A DNA stretch of 64,000 nucleotides from Pseudomonas sp. R5(2019) (GTDB lineage: Bacteria; Pseudomonadota; Gammaproteobacteria; Pseudomonadales; Pseudomonadaceae): assembly GCF_009905435.1 (NCBI RefSeq), contig NZ_JAAAMT010000028.1, positions 1 to 64,000 on the forward strand, given 5' to 3'. The translations under genes and the position numbers were made by a program. This document shows, in pieces, positions 1-10,531 of this stretch. Position 1 is the stretch's first letter, and each line of letters begins with the position of its first letter. The notes beneath the pieces are model-generated. The model was not told where the DNA came from. It made no database searches and saw only the letters and a program-made list of their open reading frames with translations.

Positions 1-79
1 CCCGAACTCAGCAGTGAAACGATGCATCGCCGATGGTAGTGTGGGGTTTCCCCATGTGAGAGTAGGTCATCGTCAAGAT
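1..79 (+). rRNA. rrf: 5S ribosomal RNA, 3' part
   Basis: The first ~79 bases read as the 3' two-thirds of a pseudomonad 5S rRNA. They contain the conserved CGATGGTAGTGTGGGG and the closing GGTCATCGTCAAG. The 5' end lies outside the window, so an rRNA operon runs into it from the left. A terminator follows at once, which makes this the last gene of that operon. Confidence 0.93.
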
Positions 80-88
80 TAAATTCCG

Positions 89-127
89 AAACCCCTATCT
101 GCGTACGCAGGTAGGGGTTTTGTTTTT
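89..127 (+). terminator. rRNA operon terminator
   Basis: A 14-bp stem (AAACCCCTATCTGC pairing with GCAGGTAGGGGTTT, one G-T pair) around a GTAC loop is followed by TGTTTTT. It sits about 10 nt after the end of 5S rRNA, as expected of the intrinsic terminator of the rRNA operon. Confidence 0.9.
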
Positions 128-153
128 GCGAACGGAAAAAGCGCAGGCATAAA

Positions 154-176
154 AAAACCACCGCAAGGGTGGTTTT
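154..176 (-). terminator. queD terminator
   Basis: AAAACCACC and GGTGGTTTT pair around GCAAG. On the minus strand a run of seven T follows. It lies 17 nt past the queD stop codon. Confidence 0.8.
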
Positions 177-192
177 CAGAACCGCTTCGATT

Positions 193-549
193 TTACTCGC
201 CGCAGTATACGCAACCGCTGGTGCAGGTCTCGTGAATACGAACCTTGGACAGTTCAGGCAGCAGCGGTTTGAGTTGATCCCAGATCCATTTGGCGACGTT
301 TTCACTGGTCGGGTTTTCAAGCCCGGGAATGTCGTTCAAGTAGTTGTGGTCGAGTTGATCATAGAACGGCTTGAAAATGGCCTTGATCTCGGCGAAGTCG
401 CGGATCCAGCCGGTGTGCGGGTCAACTGGCCCGGTCAGGTGGATGGCGGCCTTGAACGAATGGCCATGCAAGCGTCCGCACTGGTGCCCATCAGGCACAT
501 GAGGAAGGCGGTGGGCTGCTTCGAAGGTGAATTCTTTGAAAATTTCCAC
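193..549 (-). CDS. queD: 6-carboxy-5,6,7,8-tetrahydropterin synthase (QueD)
   Basis: QueD converts dihydroneopterin triphosphate to 6-carboxytetrahydropterin in the queuosine pathway, which modifies G34 of GUN tRNAs. The 118-aa protein is colinear with the ~120-aa E. coli enzyme. Zinc ligands H13, H28 and H30 are visible, as are catalytic C24 and the D67-H68 pair, with the conserved HETCTSG near the C-terminus. The start is GTG, chosen because the conserved [17 protein letters not shown] begins there and no better ATG exists. It is a single gene with its own terminator, convergent with the rRNA operon. Confidence 0.95.
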   Translation of the reverse strand: MEIFKEFTFEAAHRLPHVPDGHQCGRLHGHSFKAAIHLTGPVDPHTGWIRDFAEIKAIFKPFYDQLDHNYLNDIPGLENPTSENVAKWIWDQLKPLLPELSKVRIHETCTSGCVYCGE

Positions 550-746
550 GGTATGCTGGACTCTGAAAGGTAATGCCGACCGCCAGTTTATCAGCTAGGG
601 CATCGCCTTGCGCGTTCGGTCCGCTACAAGGCTCGCCATAGACACAAACGAATGCACTATCATGGTGCCCATTTTCAGCTTCAATTAAGTTGCCTTCGCT
701 AATGTAAGCACCGTAGACACAGACAACGCCCAACGGAGGCTTACTC

Positions 747-1055
747 ATGAAGACTTTTACCACTCTGATCACTGTCACCGCCCTGACACTGACTGCCAGC
801 CTGGTTCAGGCCCGTGACCTGGGTCCGGATGAAGCGCTCAAATTGCGCGATGCCGGTACCATCATCTCGTTCGAAAAACTCAACGCGGCCGCCATCGCCA
901 AACACCCGGGCGCAACCGTGCACGAGACCGAGCTGGAACAGGAGTACGGCAAGTACGTGTATCAGGTCGAGCTGCGTGATGCCCAGGGTGTCGAGTGGGA
1001 CGTCGAGCTGGACGCCACCAATGGCCAGGTACTCAAGGACCATCAGGACCGTTAA
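747..1055 (+). CDS. PepSY-domain periplasmic protein (first of a tandem pair)
   Basis: This 102-aa protein has a Sec signal peptide (residues 1-22, cleavage after VQA) followed by one PepSY-like unit. That unit has the family pattern of a helix (AIAKHPGATV) and a strand (KYVYQVELRDAQG) ending in VELDATNGQVL. PepSY proteins are usually periplasmic and are thought to inhibit or modulate proteases or accompany sensors. A GGAGG lies 7 nt before the ATG. The stop overlaps the next start (TAATG), and the operon continues into a response regulator and sensor kinase, so the protein probably acts with that sensor. The specific function is unknown. Confidence 0.85.
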   Translation: MKTFTTLITVTALTLTASLVQARDLGPDEALKLRDAGTIISFEKLNAAAIAKHPGATVHETELEQEYGKYVYQVELRDAQGVEWDVELDATNGQVLKDHQDR

Positions 1056-1369
1056 TGAAGTTTTCATCGCGCTCTGCGCAGTGGCTGATCGTGGGCCTGC
1101 TTGCCTTTTGCTCGCTGGCGGTAGCCCGCGACCTGGATCAGGACGAGGCCCTGCAGTTGCGTCAGAAAGGGATCATTCTTCCGCTTGAGCAGTTGCTGCA
1201 TCAAGCCTTGGCGCGATACCCCGGGGCGCGGTTGCTGGAGGCCGACCTTGAAGAGGAAGATCATACCTATGTGTACGAAGTCGAGCTGCTGACAGCCGAA
1301 GGTGTGGTGCGCGAAATTGAACTCGACGCGACTACCGGACATTTGCTCAAAGACAAGGAAGACAACTGA
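1055..1369 (+). CDS. PepSY-domain periplasmic protein (second of a tandem pair)
   Basis: This 104-aa paralogue of the preceding gene shares RDL-x-x-DEAL, a central YPGA helix, a YVYEVEL strand and [12 protein letters not shown]. It has its own signal peptide (residues 1-24, ending SLAVA). The ATG at 1055 overlaps the upstream stop as TAATG. The longer in-frame reading from 995 would remove the signal peptide from the N-terminus, so 1055 is preferred. The stop overlaps the start of the response regulator (TGATG), which implies tight translational coupling. It is probably the product of a local duplication. Confidence 0.83.
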   Translation: MKFSSRSAQWLIVGLLAFCSLAVARDLDQDEALQLRQKGIILPLEQLLHQALARYPGARLLEADLEEEDHTYVYEVELLTAEGVVREIELDATTGHLLKDKEDN

Positions 1370-2037
1370 TGCGCCTGTTGCTGGTAGAGGACAACGTACC
1401 GCTGGCCGATGAGCTGATGGCCGGCCTGACCCGCCAGGGCTATGCGGTGGACTGGCTGGCCGACGGCCGTGATGCGGTTTACCAGGGCAGCAGCGAACCC
1501 TATGACCTGATCATACTTGACCTGGGGTTGCCGGGAATGCCAGGCCTTGAGGTATTGTCCCAATGGCGTGCCGGTAACCTGGCGACGCCGGTGCTGATTC
1601 TCACCGCCCGTGGTTCATGGGCTGAGCGCATCGAAGGCCTGAAGGCTGGTGCCGACGACTACCTGACCAAACCGTTTCACCCAGAAGAACTTCAGCTGCG
1701 GATCCAGTCGTTGCTGCGCCGCGCGCGCGGCATCGCCAACCAACCGACGCTGACCGCTGCGGGTCTTCAGCTGGATGAAAGCCGCCAGTGTGCTCTGCGT
1801 GGCGATATCGAAATTCAGCTCACCGCCGCAGAGTTTCGCTTGCTGCGCTACTTCATGCTGCACCCCAGGCAAATCCTTTCAAAAAGCCACCTGGCCGAGC
1901 ACTTGTACGACGGAGAAACCGAACGCGACTCCAACGTCCTGGAAGTTCACGTCAACCACCTGCGCCGCAAGCTTGGGCGCAGCATCATTGAGACACGCCG
2001 TGGCCAAGGTTATCTGTTCGGTGAGGTGAGTGAGTGA
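1369..2037 (+). CDS. OmpR-family response regulator
   Basis: A 222-aa DNA-binding response regulator. The receiver domain (1-~115) has acidic residues E7 and D8, phospho-acceptor D51, switch T79 and K101 in LTKPF. The OmpR/PhoB winged helix (~125-220) has the typical [16 protein letters not shown] recognition segment and an IETRRGQGY wing. The closest general type is PhoP/QseB/BqsR. The gene is translationally coupled to the PepSY gene before it and the histidine kinase after it. The ligand and regulon cannot be read from the sequence. Confidence 0.93.
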   Translation: MRLLLVEDNVPLADELMAGLTRQGYAVDWLADGRDAVYQGSSEPYDLIILDLGLPGMPGLEVLSQWRAGNLATPVLILTARGSWAERIEGLKAGADDYLTKPFHPEELQLRIQSLLRRARGIANQPTLTAAGLQLDESRQCALRGDIEIQLTAAEFRLLRYFMLHPRQILSKSHLAEHLYDGETERDSNVLEVHVNHLRRKLGRSIIETRRGQGYLFGEVSE

Positions 2038-3356
2038 AGTCACTGCAGGCGCGGCTCAGCCTCGGGTTGATCACGGTGCTGGTCGTCGTTGGCCTGGGTG
2101 TCACGCAGTTGAGTCTGTGGTTGTTCGAAGTCGGCTTGCAGCGTTATCTCGAGGCAGGGCTGCGCAACGAAAGTGAAAGCATCCTGGTTGCCTTGGTGCG
2201 TGGGCGTTCCGGGCTTGAGCTTGAAGAACGGCGGCTCTCTCCAGCCTATCAGCGGCCGTTTTCCGGCCATTATTTTCGCGTCGATTTCAGCAATGGCAGT
2301 TGGCGATCCCGCTCCTTGTGGGACTTGGATATGCCGCGTCCAGACACCACTGGCTTGCATTCCGATCTGACGCTGGGACCAGAAGGGCAGCAGCTGTTGA
2401 GTCTGCGTGCCGATTACCGCCGGTTTGGCGAAACCCTCTCCATCAGCGTTGCTCAGGATTACACCCCGGTGCGGGCGAGTTTTCGGCGTATGCAGCAGAT
2501 CGGCCTGGGAATTGGCCTGGGCGCGTTGCTGGTCATCCTGATCTTGCAGCGCTTGATCGTGACACGCTCGCTTCGACCGCTCGAACGTGTCCGCGAGCAG
2601 ATCGCTCAGTTGCAACAAGGCCAGCGCTCTCAGCTCGACAGCGAAGTGCCTGCCGAGCTTGAGCCTTTGGTCGCACAGATCAACCACCTGCTGGCCCACA
2701 CCGAAGACAGCCTGAAACGCTCACGCAATGCGCTGGGCAACCTTGGTCATGCTCTCAAGACGCCCTTGGCGGTGTTGCTCAGCCTGGCTGCCAGTGACCG
2801 CCTGCGGGATAACCCGCAGGTCCGCGCGCAGTTGCAGGAGCAACTCGAACAGATCCAGCACCGTTTGAGCCGCGAACTCAATCGAGCGCGGCTGGCCGGC
2901 GATGCCTTGCCCGGTGCGCACTTCAATTGTGATAACGAGTTGCCCGGGCTGTTCTCGACCCTGGGCATGATTCATGGCGACGGGTTGAAACTTGCCCATG
3001 AAGTACCCGCTGGCTTGAAGTTGCCTTGGGATCGGGAAGACTTGCTGGAGCTTTTGGGCAATCTGTTGGACAACGCCTGCAAGTGGGCCGACGCTGAGGT
3101 GCTGCTGAGTATCGAGCAGCATCCTCGACATTATTGCCTGTTGGTCGACGATGATGGCCCCGGCATCCCCCAGGCCTCCCGTGCCGAAGTGCTGGAGCGC
3201 GGCATGCGCCTGGATGAGCAGATCGACGGCCATGGCCTGGGACTGGGCATCGTGCGGGATATTGTCGACGCGTGGGGCGGCAGCCTGAGCTTGCAGAGCA
3301 GCCCGTTCGGCGGGCTGCGGGTGCTGATCGAGTTGCCACGACGCACCGCTGCCTGA
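2034..3356 (+). CDS. Two-component sensor histidine kinase
   Basis: A 440-aa inner-membrane kinase partnered with the regulator just upstream (4-bp overlap, GTG start). TM1 is ~10-30 and TM2 ~156-176, enclosing a ~120-residue periplasmic sensor region. A HAMP-like linker follows. The H box has H239 (GHALKTPL), the N box N346, G1 is DDGPGIP (372-378), and G2 is GLGLGIV (401-407). The architecture matches PhoQ-type kinases. Neighbouring PepSY proteins suggest the signal is periplasmic, perhaps a cation or envelope stress, but that is inference. The BqsS iron-sensing motif RExxE was not found. Confidence 0.92.
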   Translation: MKSLQARLSLGLITVLVVVGLGVTQLSLWLFEVGLQRYLEAGLRNESESILVALVRGRSGLELEERRLSPAYQRPFSGHYFRVDFSNGSWRSRSLWDLDMPRPDTTGLHSDLTLGPEGQQLLSLRADYRRFGETLSISVAQDYTPVRASFRRMQQIGLGIGLGALLVILILQRLIVTRSLRPLERVREQIAQLQQGQRSQLDSEVPAELEPLVAQINHLLAHTEDSLKRSRNALGNLGHALKTPLAVLLSLAASDRLRDNPQVRAQLQEQLEQIQHRLSRELNRARLAGDALPGAHFNCDNELPGLFSTLGMIHGDGLKLAHEVPAGLKLPWDREDLLELLGNLLDNACKWADAEVLLSIEQHPRHYCLLVDDDGPGIPQASRAEVLERGMRLDEQIDGHGLGLGIVRDIVDAWGGSLSLQSSPFGGLRVLIELPRRTAA

Positions 3357-3393
3357 AAGGCTCCCTCGCTGTAGCGCATGGGAGCCATTACGG

Positions 3394-5541
3394 TCAGACG
3401 CGGAACTGGTCCATCAAGCCTTGTTGCTGGTTTGCCAGGCTATTGAGCGACTGGCTGACCCGGGCGGACTCATTGGCCTGACCCGATAGCGATTCAGTGA
3501 CATCGCGGATGGTGGCGACGTTGTTGTTGATTTCCTCGGCGACTGCGCTTTGCTCTTCGGCAGCGCTGGCGATCTGCAGGTTCATGTCGGTAATGATGGT
3601 GACCGCATCGCCGATCTGGCGAAGTGCAGTGACAGCCTGGCCGACCTGCTCGACGCTGCCCTGCGCCTGGCGATGACTGTTGCTCATCGCCTCGACCACC
3701 ACCTGTGTGCCTTGCTGCAGGTGTTCGATCACCTGGCGGGTTTCTTCGACCGACTCCTGAGTGCGACGGGCCAGGTTGCGTACTTCATCGGCCACTACCG
3801 CGAAGCCACGCCCGGCTTCACCGGCGCGGGCGGCTTCGATCGCAGCATTCAAGGCCAGCAAGTTGGTTTGCTCGGCGATCGAGCGGATGACCTCCAGTAC
3901 CGAGCCAATCTTTTCGCTGCTGGCCGCCAAGCCTTCAACCTGGCTCATCGCGGTGCTCATGTCGGTCGCCAATTCATCGATACTGCCCGTGGTGCGGTCG
4001 ATGACGGCCAAGCCCTGGCGCGTGGCCTGATCGGCGTCCCGGGCAGCCTGTGCCGCTTGGGCTGCACTGCGGGCGACATCCTGGGCGGTAGCGCTCATTT
4101 CATGGGAGGCGGTTGCCACCTGATCGACCTGGCGGTACTGCTGTTCCATGCCGGCGCTGGTCTGGCTGGCGATCGAGGCTGATTGGTCTGCGGTGTCCCG
4201 GGCGGCTTGCACGGAGCGCTTCACGTCGGCAATCGTCGGTTGCAGTTTGTCGAGAAAGCGGTTGAACCAGCCGGCCAACGCGCCCAGCTCATCACGTTTG
4301 GGATAGTGCAGACGACGGGTCAGGTCACCTTCGCCGCTGGCGATGTCCTGGAGCATATCGGCGACCCCGAGGATGGGCCGCGTGACGCTGCGGGCCATCA
4401 CCCAGACCAACAACAAGCCGATGATCGCGGCCATCAACCCGAGGCCCAGTTCAATCAGGGTGCCGCTGGCATTGCGTTGATCCAGCTCTTTTTTCAAGGC
4501 TTCGGCGGGACCGACCAGTGCGGCTGCCGGTACGTCCAGCAGCACGCCCCACAACTTGCCATCAGGAATGGGCGCGAAGGAGGCCAGGACCTTGAGCCGT
4601 GCATCGTGGTGGAGGCTGTGAAGAGGCTTGCGATCACTGAGCAGGCCAACCAGTTGTGCGCCATTGACACTGTCAACCTGCTCCAGGCGCTTGGCAAGCT
4701 GAGACGCATCGCCGCTGTGGCCGGCCAGCAAGCCGGCTGGGCTGATGATGCTGACGCGCGTCTGGCCTTCATACAGGCTTTGGCTGGCCTGCTCGCTGAT
4801 GACCTGCAGGCTGTTCAGATTGATGTCCACTAACAGAGTCGCGATCGCCTTGCCGTTGTCCATCAGCGGAAACACGATGCTGGTCATCAGCACGTTCTGG
4901 CCATCGATCTCGTAGAAATACGGCTCGATCACGCACGTCTTGAGCGTGGTCCTCGGGCAGGTCGACCACGTGTTGTTCGGCTCTCCGCTTGGGCCGATGC
5001 TGGTGTCATTCATGTCCCGTTCCGGCAGCGCCATGGAGGTCAGCTTACCTGCCGTCGGCTGTGACCAGTACAGCGCATAGCGGCCTTTCTCATTGCTGCC
5101 CAAGATGTGCTGATTGACGAACAGCTCGTCCTTGCCGTCCAGCGCGTTGGGCTCGAACACCAGGGAAAGTCCCAACAGTTGCGGGTTGGCCTGCAAGGCC
5201 GACTTGACCTGCCGGGTCATGTCCTCTCGCAAGTCAAAGGCATCCAGAAAGCGCTTTTGCGCCTGTTCACGCAAGAACAACACCTGGCGCGAGAAGCCTG
5301 CGCCGTATTGATAGGCATCCATGAATTGGCGACGAATATTCAGCGCCTGCACTTCGCCCTGGGATTCCAGGCGTGCCCGGGCCGACTCATTGAGCATTTG
5401 CATGCTGCTGGCTTTGACCAATTCCGAGTTGTGCTCCATCCGGTACAAGGACAACCCGACCAGCAGGGTGACTGTAGCCAGCAGGCAGAGGCCCGCCAGC
5501 AGGGTAATTTTCCATTGAATGGAAAGTTGTCTGAGTGACAT
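3394..5541 (-). CDS. Methyl-accepting chemotaxis protein
   Basis: A 715-aa transmembrane chemoreceptor that passes ligand binding to CheA/CheW. TM1 is near 12-32. A large ~340-residue periplasmic region follows, of a size and pattern suited to a double-Cache fold. TM2 is ~375-397, then HAMP and the cytoplasmic signalling coiled coil. The hairpin tip [20 protein letters not shown] is canonical. The protein ends in DQFRV with no CheR-tethering pentapeptide. The ATG at 5541 is preferred over an upstream start at 5610 because an AAGGA lies 8 nt before it and the N-terminus then begins directly before TM1. It is a single gene, divergent from the antiporter gene. The ligand is unknown. Confidence 0.93.
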   Translation of the reverse strand: MSLRQLSIQWKITLLAGLCLLATVTLLVGLSLYRMEHNSELVKASSMQMLNESARARLESQGEVQALNIRRQFMDAYQYGAGFSRQVLFLREQAQKRFLDAFDLREDMTRQVKSALQANPQLLGLSLVFEPNALDGKDELFVNQHILGSNEKGRYALYWSQPTAGKLTSMALPERDMNDTSIGPSGEPNNTWSTCPRTTLKTCVIEPYFYEIDGQNVLMTSIVFPLMDNGKAIATLLVDINLNSLQVISEQASQSLYEGQTRVSIISPAGLLAGHSGDASQLAKRLEQVDSVNGAQLVGLLSDRKPLHSLHHDARLKVLASFAPIPDGKLWGVLLDVPAAALVGPAEALKKELDQRNASGTLIELGLGLMAAIIGLLLVWVMARSVTRPILGVADMLQDIASGEGDLTRRLHYPKRDELGALAGWFNRFLDKLQPTIADVKRSVQAARDTADQSASIASQTSAGMEQQYRQVDQVATASHEMSATAQDVARSAAQAAQAARDADQATRQGLAVIDRTTGSIDELATDMSTAMSQVEGLAASSEKIGSVLEVIRSIAEQTNLLALNAAIEAARAGEAGRGFAVVADEVRNLARRTQESVEETRQVIEHLQQGTQVVVEAMSNSHRQAQGSVEQVGQAVTALRQIGDAVTIITDMNLQIASAAEEQSAVAEEINNNVATIRDVTESLSGQANESARVSQSLNSLANQQQGLMDQFRV

Positions 5542-5825
5542 CGAGGCGTCCTTGAAAGGGATGACAGGGCTGAAGACTGTGTCGGCTGTGCAGGACTTTT
5601 CTTTATTCAAACGTTCAATTTAAATGCGTCGTTTACTGTCAACCGTGCGACCTGCCGCAGCCTTGTGCGTCCAGCGCTTTGACATCCCCACAACGCTGCT
5701 GCAGAGTGTCGGCCCTTCATCAAAACGTCCCCCAAGCCCGGTCGCTGCAGGCGCAGTCTGGTTGCCGTTGTCGAGCTATTGACGGGTGTTTTTACAGTTT
5801 TTTCAGGTGTGCAAGAGGTACAGGA

Positions 5826-7145
5826 ATGAACGCAGTCATTGCCGCGGTCGGGATCATGCTGATCCTGAGTCTCTCCCGCGTGCATGTGGTGATCGCTTTG
5901 ATCATCGGAGCGCTGGTGGGTGGATTGGTCGCAGGCATGGGCATTGAAGCCACCCTCAAGGCGTTCAATGGCGGCTTGGGGGGCGGTGCGACGGTTGCCT
6001 TGTCTTACGCGCTACTGGGCGCTTTCGCCGTGGCTATCGCCAAGTCGGGTCTGGCCCATGCCTTGGCCGACCGGGCGTTGGCATTGGTCGACCGCCGCGA
6101 TGCTGCGACTTCCGGCAAGGTGAAATGGTTGCTGATCGGTTTGCTGCTCAGCGTGGCCATCGCCTCGCAAAACATCCTGCCGATTCATATCGCCTTTATT
6201 CCCTTGCTGGTGCCGCCGTTGCTGTACGTGCTGACGCGCTTGCAGATCGACCGGCGCTTGATCGCCTGTGTGATGACCTTCGGCCTGATCACCCCTTACA
6301 TTTTTCTGCCGGTGGGGTTCGGCAATATCTTCCTCAACCAGATCCTGCTGGCTAACGTCGCCAGCAGCGGGGTGGATGTGAGCGGCGTGAATGTCACCCA
6401 CGCCATGGCGATTCCTGCGGTGGGCATGCTGTTCGGCCTGCTGGTCGCGGTGTTTATCAGCTACCGTAAAAAACGCGTGTACGACCTGGAGAAAATCGCG
6501 CAGGTCGAGCAAGTGGCCGTGAACTACAACCCGGTCACGCTGCTGGTCGCGCTGGGGGCGATCGCTACCGCTTTTATCATTCAGTTGTGGCTGGACTCGA
6601 TGATCATCGGTGCACTGGCAGGTTTTGTGATCTTTTCGTTGTCGGGCATCGTGCGCTGGCGCGAGACCGATGACCTGTTCACCGAAGGCATGAAGATGAT
6701 GGCCATGATCGGTTTCATCATGATTGCCGCCTCCGGGTTCGCCGAAGTGATGAAGGCAACCGGCGAGATCCGCACTCTGGTCGAGGCCTCTGCCGGTTGG
6801 ATCGAACACAGCAAGGGCATCGGCGCGCTGTTGATGCTGCTGGTTGGGCTGCTGGTGACCATGGGCATCGGCTCGTCGTTTTCCACCGTACCGATCCTGG
6901 CGGCGATCTTTGTGCCGCTGTGCGTGCAACTGGGCTTCGACCCGCTGGCGACCGTGTGCATTGTCGGAACCGCGGGTGCGCTGGGGGATGCGGGTTCGCC
7001 TGCATCAGACTCAACCTTGGGGCCCACCTCCGGCTTGAACATCGATGGACAGCATCACCATATCTGGGACACGGTCGTCCCCACCTTCATCCACTACAAT
7101 TTGCCACTGCTGGCGTTCGGCTGGGCTGCGGCCATGCTCCTGTAG
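5826..7145 (+). CDS. Na+/H+ antiporter family transporter
   Basis: A 439-aa polytopic membrane protein with about ten to twelve hydrophobic segments. It resembles the Na_H_antiporter / YuiF-type family: an N-terminal hydrophobic pair, a conserved [20 protein letters not shown] region, and a C-terminal [15 protein letters not shown] motif. The ATG at 5826 has an AGGTACAGGA ribosome-binding site and starts at the first membrane helix. A longer reading from 5679 adds a non-conserved tail and is rejected. Members probably exchange protons for sodium or transport organic anions or amino acids, so the substrate is uncertain. The gene stands alone. Confidence 0.85.
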   Translation: MNAVIAAVGIMLILSLSRVHVVIALIIGALVGGLVAGMGIEATLKAFNGGLGGGATVALSYALLGAFAVAIAKSGLAHALADRALALVDRRDAATSGKVKWLLIGLLLSVAIASQNILPIHIAFIPLLVPPLLYVLTRLQIDRRLIACVMTFGLITPYIFLPVGFGNIFLNQILLANVASSGVDVSGVNVTHAMAIPAVGMLFGLLVAVFISYRKKRVYDLEKIAQVEQVAVNYNPVTLLVALGAIATAFIIQLWLDSMIIGALAGFVIFSLSGIVRWRETDDLFTEGMKMMAMIGFIMIAASGFAEVMKATGEIRTLVEASAGWIEHSKGIGALLMLLVGLLVTMGIGSSFSTVPILAAIFVPLCVQLGFDPLATVCIVGTAGALGDAGSPASDSTLGPTSGLNIDGQHHHIWDTVVPTFIHYNLPLLAFGWAAAMLL

Positions 7146-7260
7146 GCCGCTGGCCAATAGCAGGGGACGATCAGGATCTACACTCATGGCACTCGGCCGC
7201 AGTACGGTGGACTAACCCTCAGTACCTAAGCGCTTTTCGGCGCACTGACAGGGATCGACC

Positions 7261-8322
7261 ATGAGTGAATCTTCGCTGCACCATCGCAGCCTGCTGCTAT
7301 TGCTGATCCTGGTCACGCTGGCGTTTATCTGGGTACTGCTGCCGTTCTATGGAGCAGTCTTCTGGGCTGTGATCCTGGCTATCGTCTTTGCACCGTTGCA
7401 ACAGCGGTTGCTGCTCAAGTTCAGCTTTCGTCGAAACTTGGTCTCGCTGCTTACCCTGACCATTTGTATCGTGATCGCCGTGTTGCCGGTGATTGTGATC
7501 AGCGCCTTGCTGGTGCAGGAAGGGGCGAGTCTCTACAAGCGCATCGAGAGCGGTGAGCTGGACATTGCCGGCTATATCAGTCAGTTCAAACACATGCTGC
7601 CGGCCTATTTCCAACACCTGCTCGATCGCATGGGCATGGGCAACCTGGCAGGCTTGCGCGAGACCATCACCAAAAGTGCGACTCAAGGCAGCCAGCACCT
7701 GGCGAGCCAGGCCTTCAGTTTTGGCCAGGGTACCTTCGACTTTATGGTGAGCTTCGCCATCATGCTGTACCTGCTGTTTTTCTTCCTCAGGGACGGCGCC
7801 GAACTGGCGCGCAAGGTTCGCGCTGCCATCCCGTTGGCCGAGCACCAGAAGCGCCTTCTGCAGCTGAAATTCAACCGCGTGGTGCGGGCCACAGTGAAAG
7901 GCAACCTGCTGGTGGCGGTCACTCAAGGTGCGCTGGGGGGAGCGATTTTCTGGTTTCTTGACATTCCCAGTGCCTTGCTCTGGGCGGTGCTGATGGCATT
8001 TCTTTCATTACTGCCTGCAATCGGCGCAGGAATCGTCTGGGCACCGGTGGCCGTCTTCTTCCTGCTCAGCGGGGCGATCTGGCAAGGGGTGGTGCTGTCG
8101 CTGTTCGGCGTGTTCGTGATTGGCCTGGTGGACAACGTGCTGCGACCGATCCTGGTCGGCAAGGACACCCGGATGCCCGACTACCTGATCCTGATCTCGA
8201 CGCTGGGCGGCCTGGCCGTGTTCGGCCTCAACGGCTTTGTGATCGGGCCGCTGATTGCCGCGCTGTTCATGTCCACCTGGGATATTTTCGTCGGCACTGG
8301 AAAACAGGTGCAGTTGCCGTAG
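7261..8322 (+). CDS. AI-2E family transporter (PerM/YdiK-like permease)
   Basis: This 353-aa inner-membrane protein has the family layout: two N-terminal hydrophobic segments, a soluble central stretch (~70-150), then a block of helices. The family hallmarks PAIGAGIVWAPVAVFFLL and DNVLRPILVG are present, with GGLAVFGLNGFVIGPLIAALF near the end. Despite the family name, most members have no proven AI-2 role, and some are Na+/H+ antiporters. Start ATG 7261 follows a GGGATCGACC. The 115-nt gap after the antiporter gene contains nothing recognisable. The gene converges on the TonB receptor with only 17 nt between them. Confidence 0.88.
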   Translation: MSESSLHHRSLLLLLILVTLAFIWVLLPFYGAVFWAVILAIVFAPLQQRLLLKFSFRRNLVSLLTLTICIVIAVLPVIVISALLVQEGASLYKRIESGELDIAGYISQFKHMLPAYFQHLLDRMGMGNLAGLRETITKSATQGSQHLASQAFSFGQGTFDFMVSFAIMLYLLFFFLRDGAELARKVRAAIPLAEHQKRLLQLKFNRVVRATVKGNLLVAVTQGALGGAIFWFLDIPSALLWAVLMAFLSLLPAIGAGIVWAPVAVFFLLSGAIWQGVVLSLFGVFVIGLVDNVLRPILVGKDTRMPDYLILISTLGGLAVFGLNGFVIGPLIAALFMSTWDIFVGTGKQVQLP

Positions 8323-8339
8323 TGTGCCTTTCCTGGGGG

Positions 8340-10460
8340 CTACCGGAAACTGTAGGAAACCCCAGCATACACCCCGAAGCCTTCGCCGGGCGTCGAACGG
8401 GCAATATCCTGGCCCTTGTCGTTGTAGCCCGGTGTGACCGTGGCAGCGTAGCGCTTGTTGGTCAGGTTGCGCAGGTCCAGCCAGGTGTCCCAGTCGTGCT
8501 TGGGTGAGGCATAACCCAAGGTGGCACCGAGCAGGGTGTAGTGGTCGGCGTAGAAGCTGTTGGCATAATCAACGGCGATCTTCGAGGCCACCTGGGTGTT
8601 GATGCCAGCGTAGAAACCCAGTGGGTGGTCGAAGCGCAGCTCGGCCTGATAGTAATGACGAGGAATGCCCGGCAGGCGGTTGTCGCCAAAAGTGTCGTCA
8701 TCCCGGTAGTGGAAATCGCTGAAGGTGTAGGCCTGACGCAACGACACCTTGCCGACGGCAGCGCGTTCCCAAAGCAGGCTGTCGAGGCCGGCTTCGATGC
8801 CCTGGTGCACGGTCGGGCTGGCGTTGACCTCACCGACGATTTGCGAGGTGGTGGCCGTTGCTGTCTGGGTCTCGACTGTCAGCAATTCATGGCGCACGGC
8901 CGAGTAGTACCAGGCCAGGTCCCAGCGCCCGATGGCCGATTCGCCCCGGCTGCCGAGCTCGAAGGTGGTGGCGGTCTGGTTTTGCAGTTCGACAGGGGTA
9001 CTTTGCAAGCCGGTCGCTGCACCGCTGCCGGCCGGGAAGTAGCGGTTCGAGCTCCAGATCAACGCCCACGGGTGCGGCGGCTCTACCGTGCGGCTGATGT
9101 TGCCATACACCTGCAGCTGCGGCGTGAAGTCGTAGCGCAGGCCGACCCGTGGTGCGTAGTCCCAATCGTGCTGGCTGACTTTGCCGCCGCTGGCGGGGTA
9201 GGTCACGTCGCTTTCCCGACGGGTGTAGATCAGCGCCAGGCCTGTGGTCAGCCACAGGTCTGGCACCAGCTCCAGGTCGTTACTGGCGTGCAGCGCAGAA
9301 TCTGAACCCTGATAGCTGAAGTCCCGGGTCTTGGTGCCGGGGGCGAAGCCTGCCGTATTGCCGACCGGAATCCGCACGAACTCGGAAGAGCCGCTGTTGG
9401 GCAGGTGCTTGGTGGTGCGCCAGCCCAGGGTGGTCTTGCTTTCATGGCCGAACAGGGTATCGCGGCGATGGTAATTCAACGAGCCGCTGACATCGGTGTA
9501 CGCCACCTTCAGCCGGTTGGCGCCCTCGCGCAGGTCCATCGGGTAGTCGTGGTACACCAGCCCGGTTTCCAGTTGCGAATCGTCGTCCAGGTAAAAGGTC
9601 GTCTTGTTCGCCAGCCAGGTGCTGCCCGGTTGCGGGCGGCTGGCGTCGCGCGCCACGTAGACCGGGTTGGCGGCGCGAGGGTGATGCTCGATCGAGTCTT
9701 TGCTGACCCGGCCGGCCAGTTCGTTATCGGTCTCCCGGTAGCGCAGGTAAAAGCGGGTTTCCAGGTTGGGGTTGAAGCGGTAGCCGACGTTGGCGGCGAT
9801 CCCCTGGCTGTTGCCTTGGGTATGGTTCTGATAGCCGTCGTAGTCGGAGTCGGTCAGTGCTACATAGTAATCCAGATCGCCCAGCACTTGCCCGGAACTG
9901 ACTTGGCGCTTGCGGTAGCCATGGCTGCCCATTTCGTAACGCACTTGCAGAGGCGCAGCGTCGTAACCGGTGCGGGTGATGTAGTCGACCGCGCCGCCCA
10001 GGGCCAGCGAACCCTTGTTGAAACCATTGGCTCCGCGCAGCACCTCGGCGCGGCTCAGCCACAGGGGTTCGAGCAGCTCATAGGGCGTGCCACCGGGGCC
10101 GGTCAAGGGCAAGCCGTCCAGCATCACGAACACGCCTGAACCGTGGCTGCCCGGTGCCCGGTTGATTCCGGAACCTCGAATCGACAGCTTGATGCCTTCG
10201 TTGCCAGCCGATTGGGCATACACGCCCGGTTGGTAGGCAAGCACGTCCTGGTTGCTGGAAACGCGGCCCTGCTCGACACGGGTCAGGTCGATCAGGTTGC
10301 TGGCGCCGGGCACTTGCTGGAGGCGCTCGCTGGCGGCTTCCAGTTCCGTGCGTTCGCTTTCCTGAATCATGACCTGGCCCAGTTCGATGCCTTCGGCGGG
10401 GGCGCAGGCCAATGCCACGAGCACAGCGAAGGGTTTGGAGAAGGGCAGGGGGGATCGCAT
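8340..10460 (-). CDS. TonB-dependent outer-membrane receptor
   Basis: A 706-aa outer-membrane receptor. It has a signal peptide (1-~24), a plug domain (~45-165, with RGSGINRAPGSHGSG and a conserved EVLRGANGFNKGSLALGGAVDYITR), then a 22-strand type barrel ending in the aromatic C-terminus SYSFR. It is broadly FecA-like, so a ferric chelate or another metal complex is the likely cargo, but substrate cannot be assigned. No FecA-type N-terminal signalling extension or adjacent sigma/anti-sigma pair is present. ATG 10460 is preferred to TTG 10463, with GGAG upstream. An inverted repeat in the leader may be an operator. Confidence 0.9.
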   Translation of the reverse strand: MRSPLPFSKPFAVLVALACAPAEGIELGQVMIQESERTELEAASERLQQVPGASNLIDLTRVEQGRVSSNQDVLAYQPGVYAQSAGNEGIKLSIRGSGINRAPGSHGSGVFVMLDGLPLTGPGGTPYELLEPLWLSRAEVLRGANGFNKGSLALGGAVDYITRTGYDAAPLQVRYEMGSHGYRKRQVSSGQVLGDLDYYVALTDSDYDGYQNHTQGNSQGIAANVGYRFNPNLETRFYLRYRETDNELAGRVSKDSIEHHPRAANPVYVARDASRPQPGSTWLANKTTFYLDDDSQLETGLVYHDYPMDLREGANRLKVAYTDVSGSLNYHRRDTLFGHESKTTLGWRTTKHLPNSGSSEFVRIPVGNTAGFAPGTKTRDFSYQGSDSALHASNDLELVPDLWLTTGLALIYTRRESDVTYPASGGKVSQHDWDYAPRVGLRYDFTPQLQVYGNISRTVEPPHPWALIWSSNRYFPAGSGAATGLQSTPVELQNQTATTFELGSRGESAIGRWDLAWYYSAVRHELLTVETQTATATTSQIVGEVNASPTVHQGIEAGLDSLLWERAAVGKVSLRQAYTFSDFHYRDDDTFGDNRLPGIPRHYYQAELRFDHPLGFYAGINTQVASKIAVDYANSFYADHYTLLGATLGYASPKHDWDTWLDLRNLTNKRYAATVTPGYNDKGQDIARSTPGEGFGVYAGVSYSFR

Positions 10461-10531
10461 CAAGCGTGCTCCAGGACGACGAACAATGAGAGCTCAGACG
10501 CACGAAGTGACGGACAAAGCACGGCGATCTT

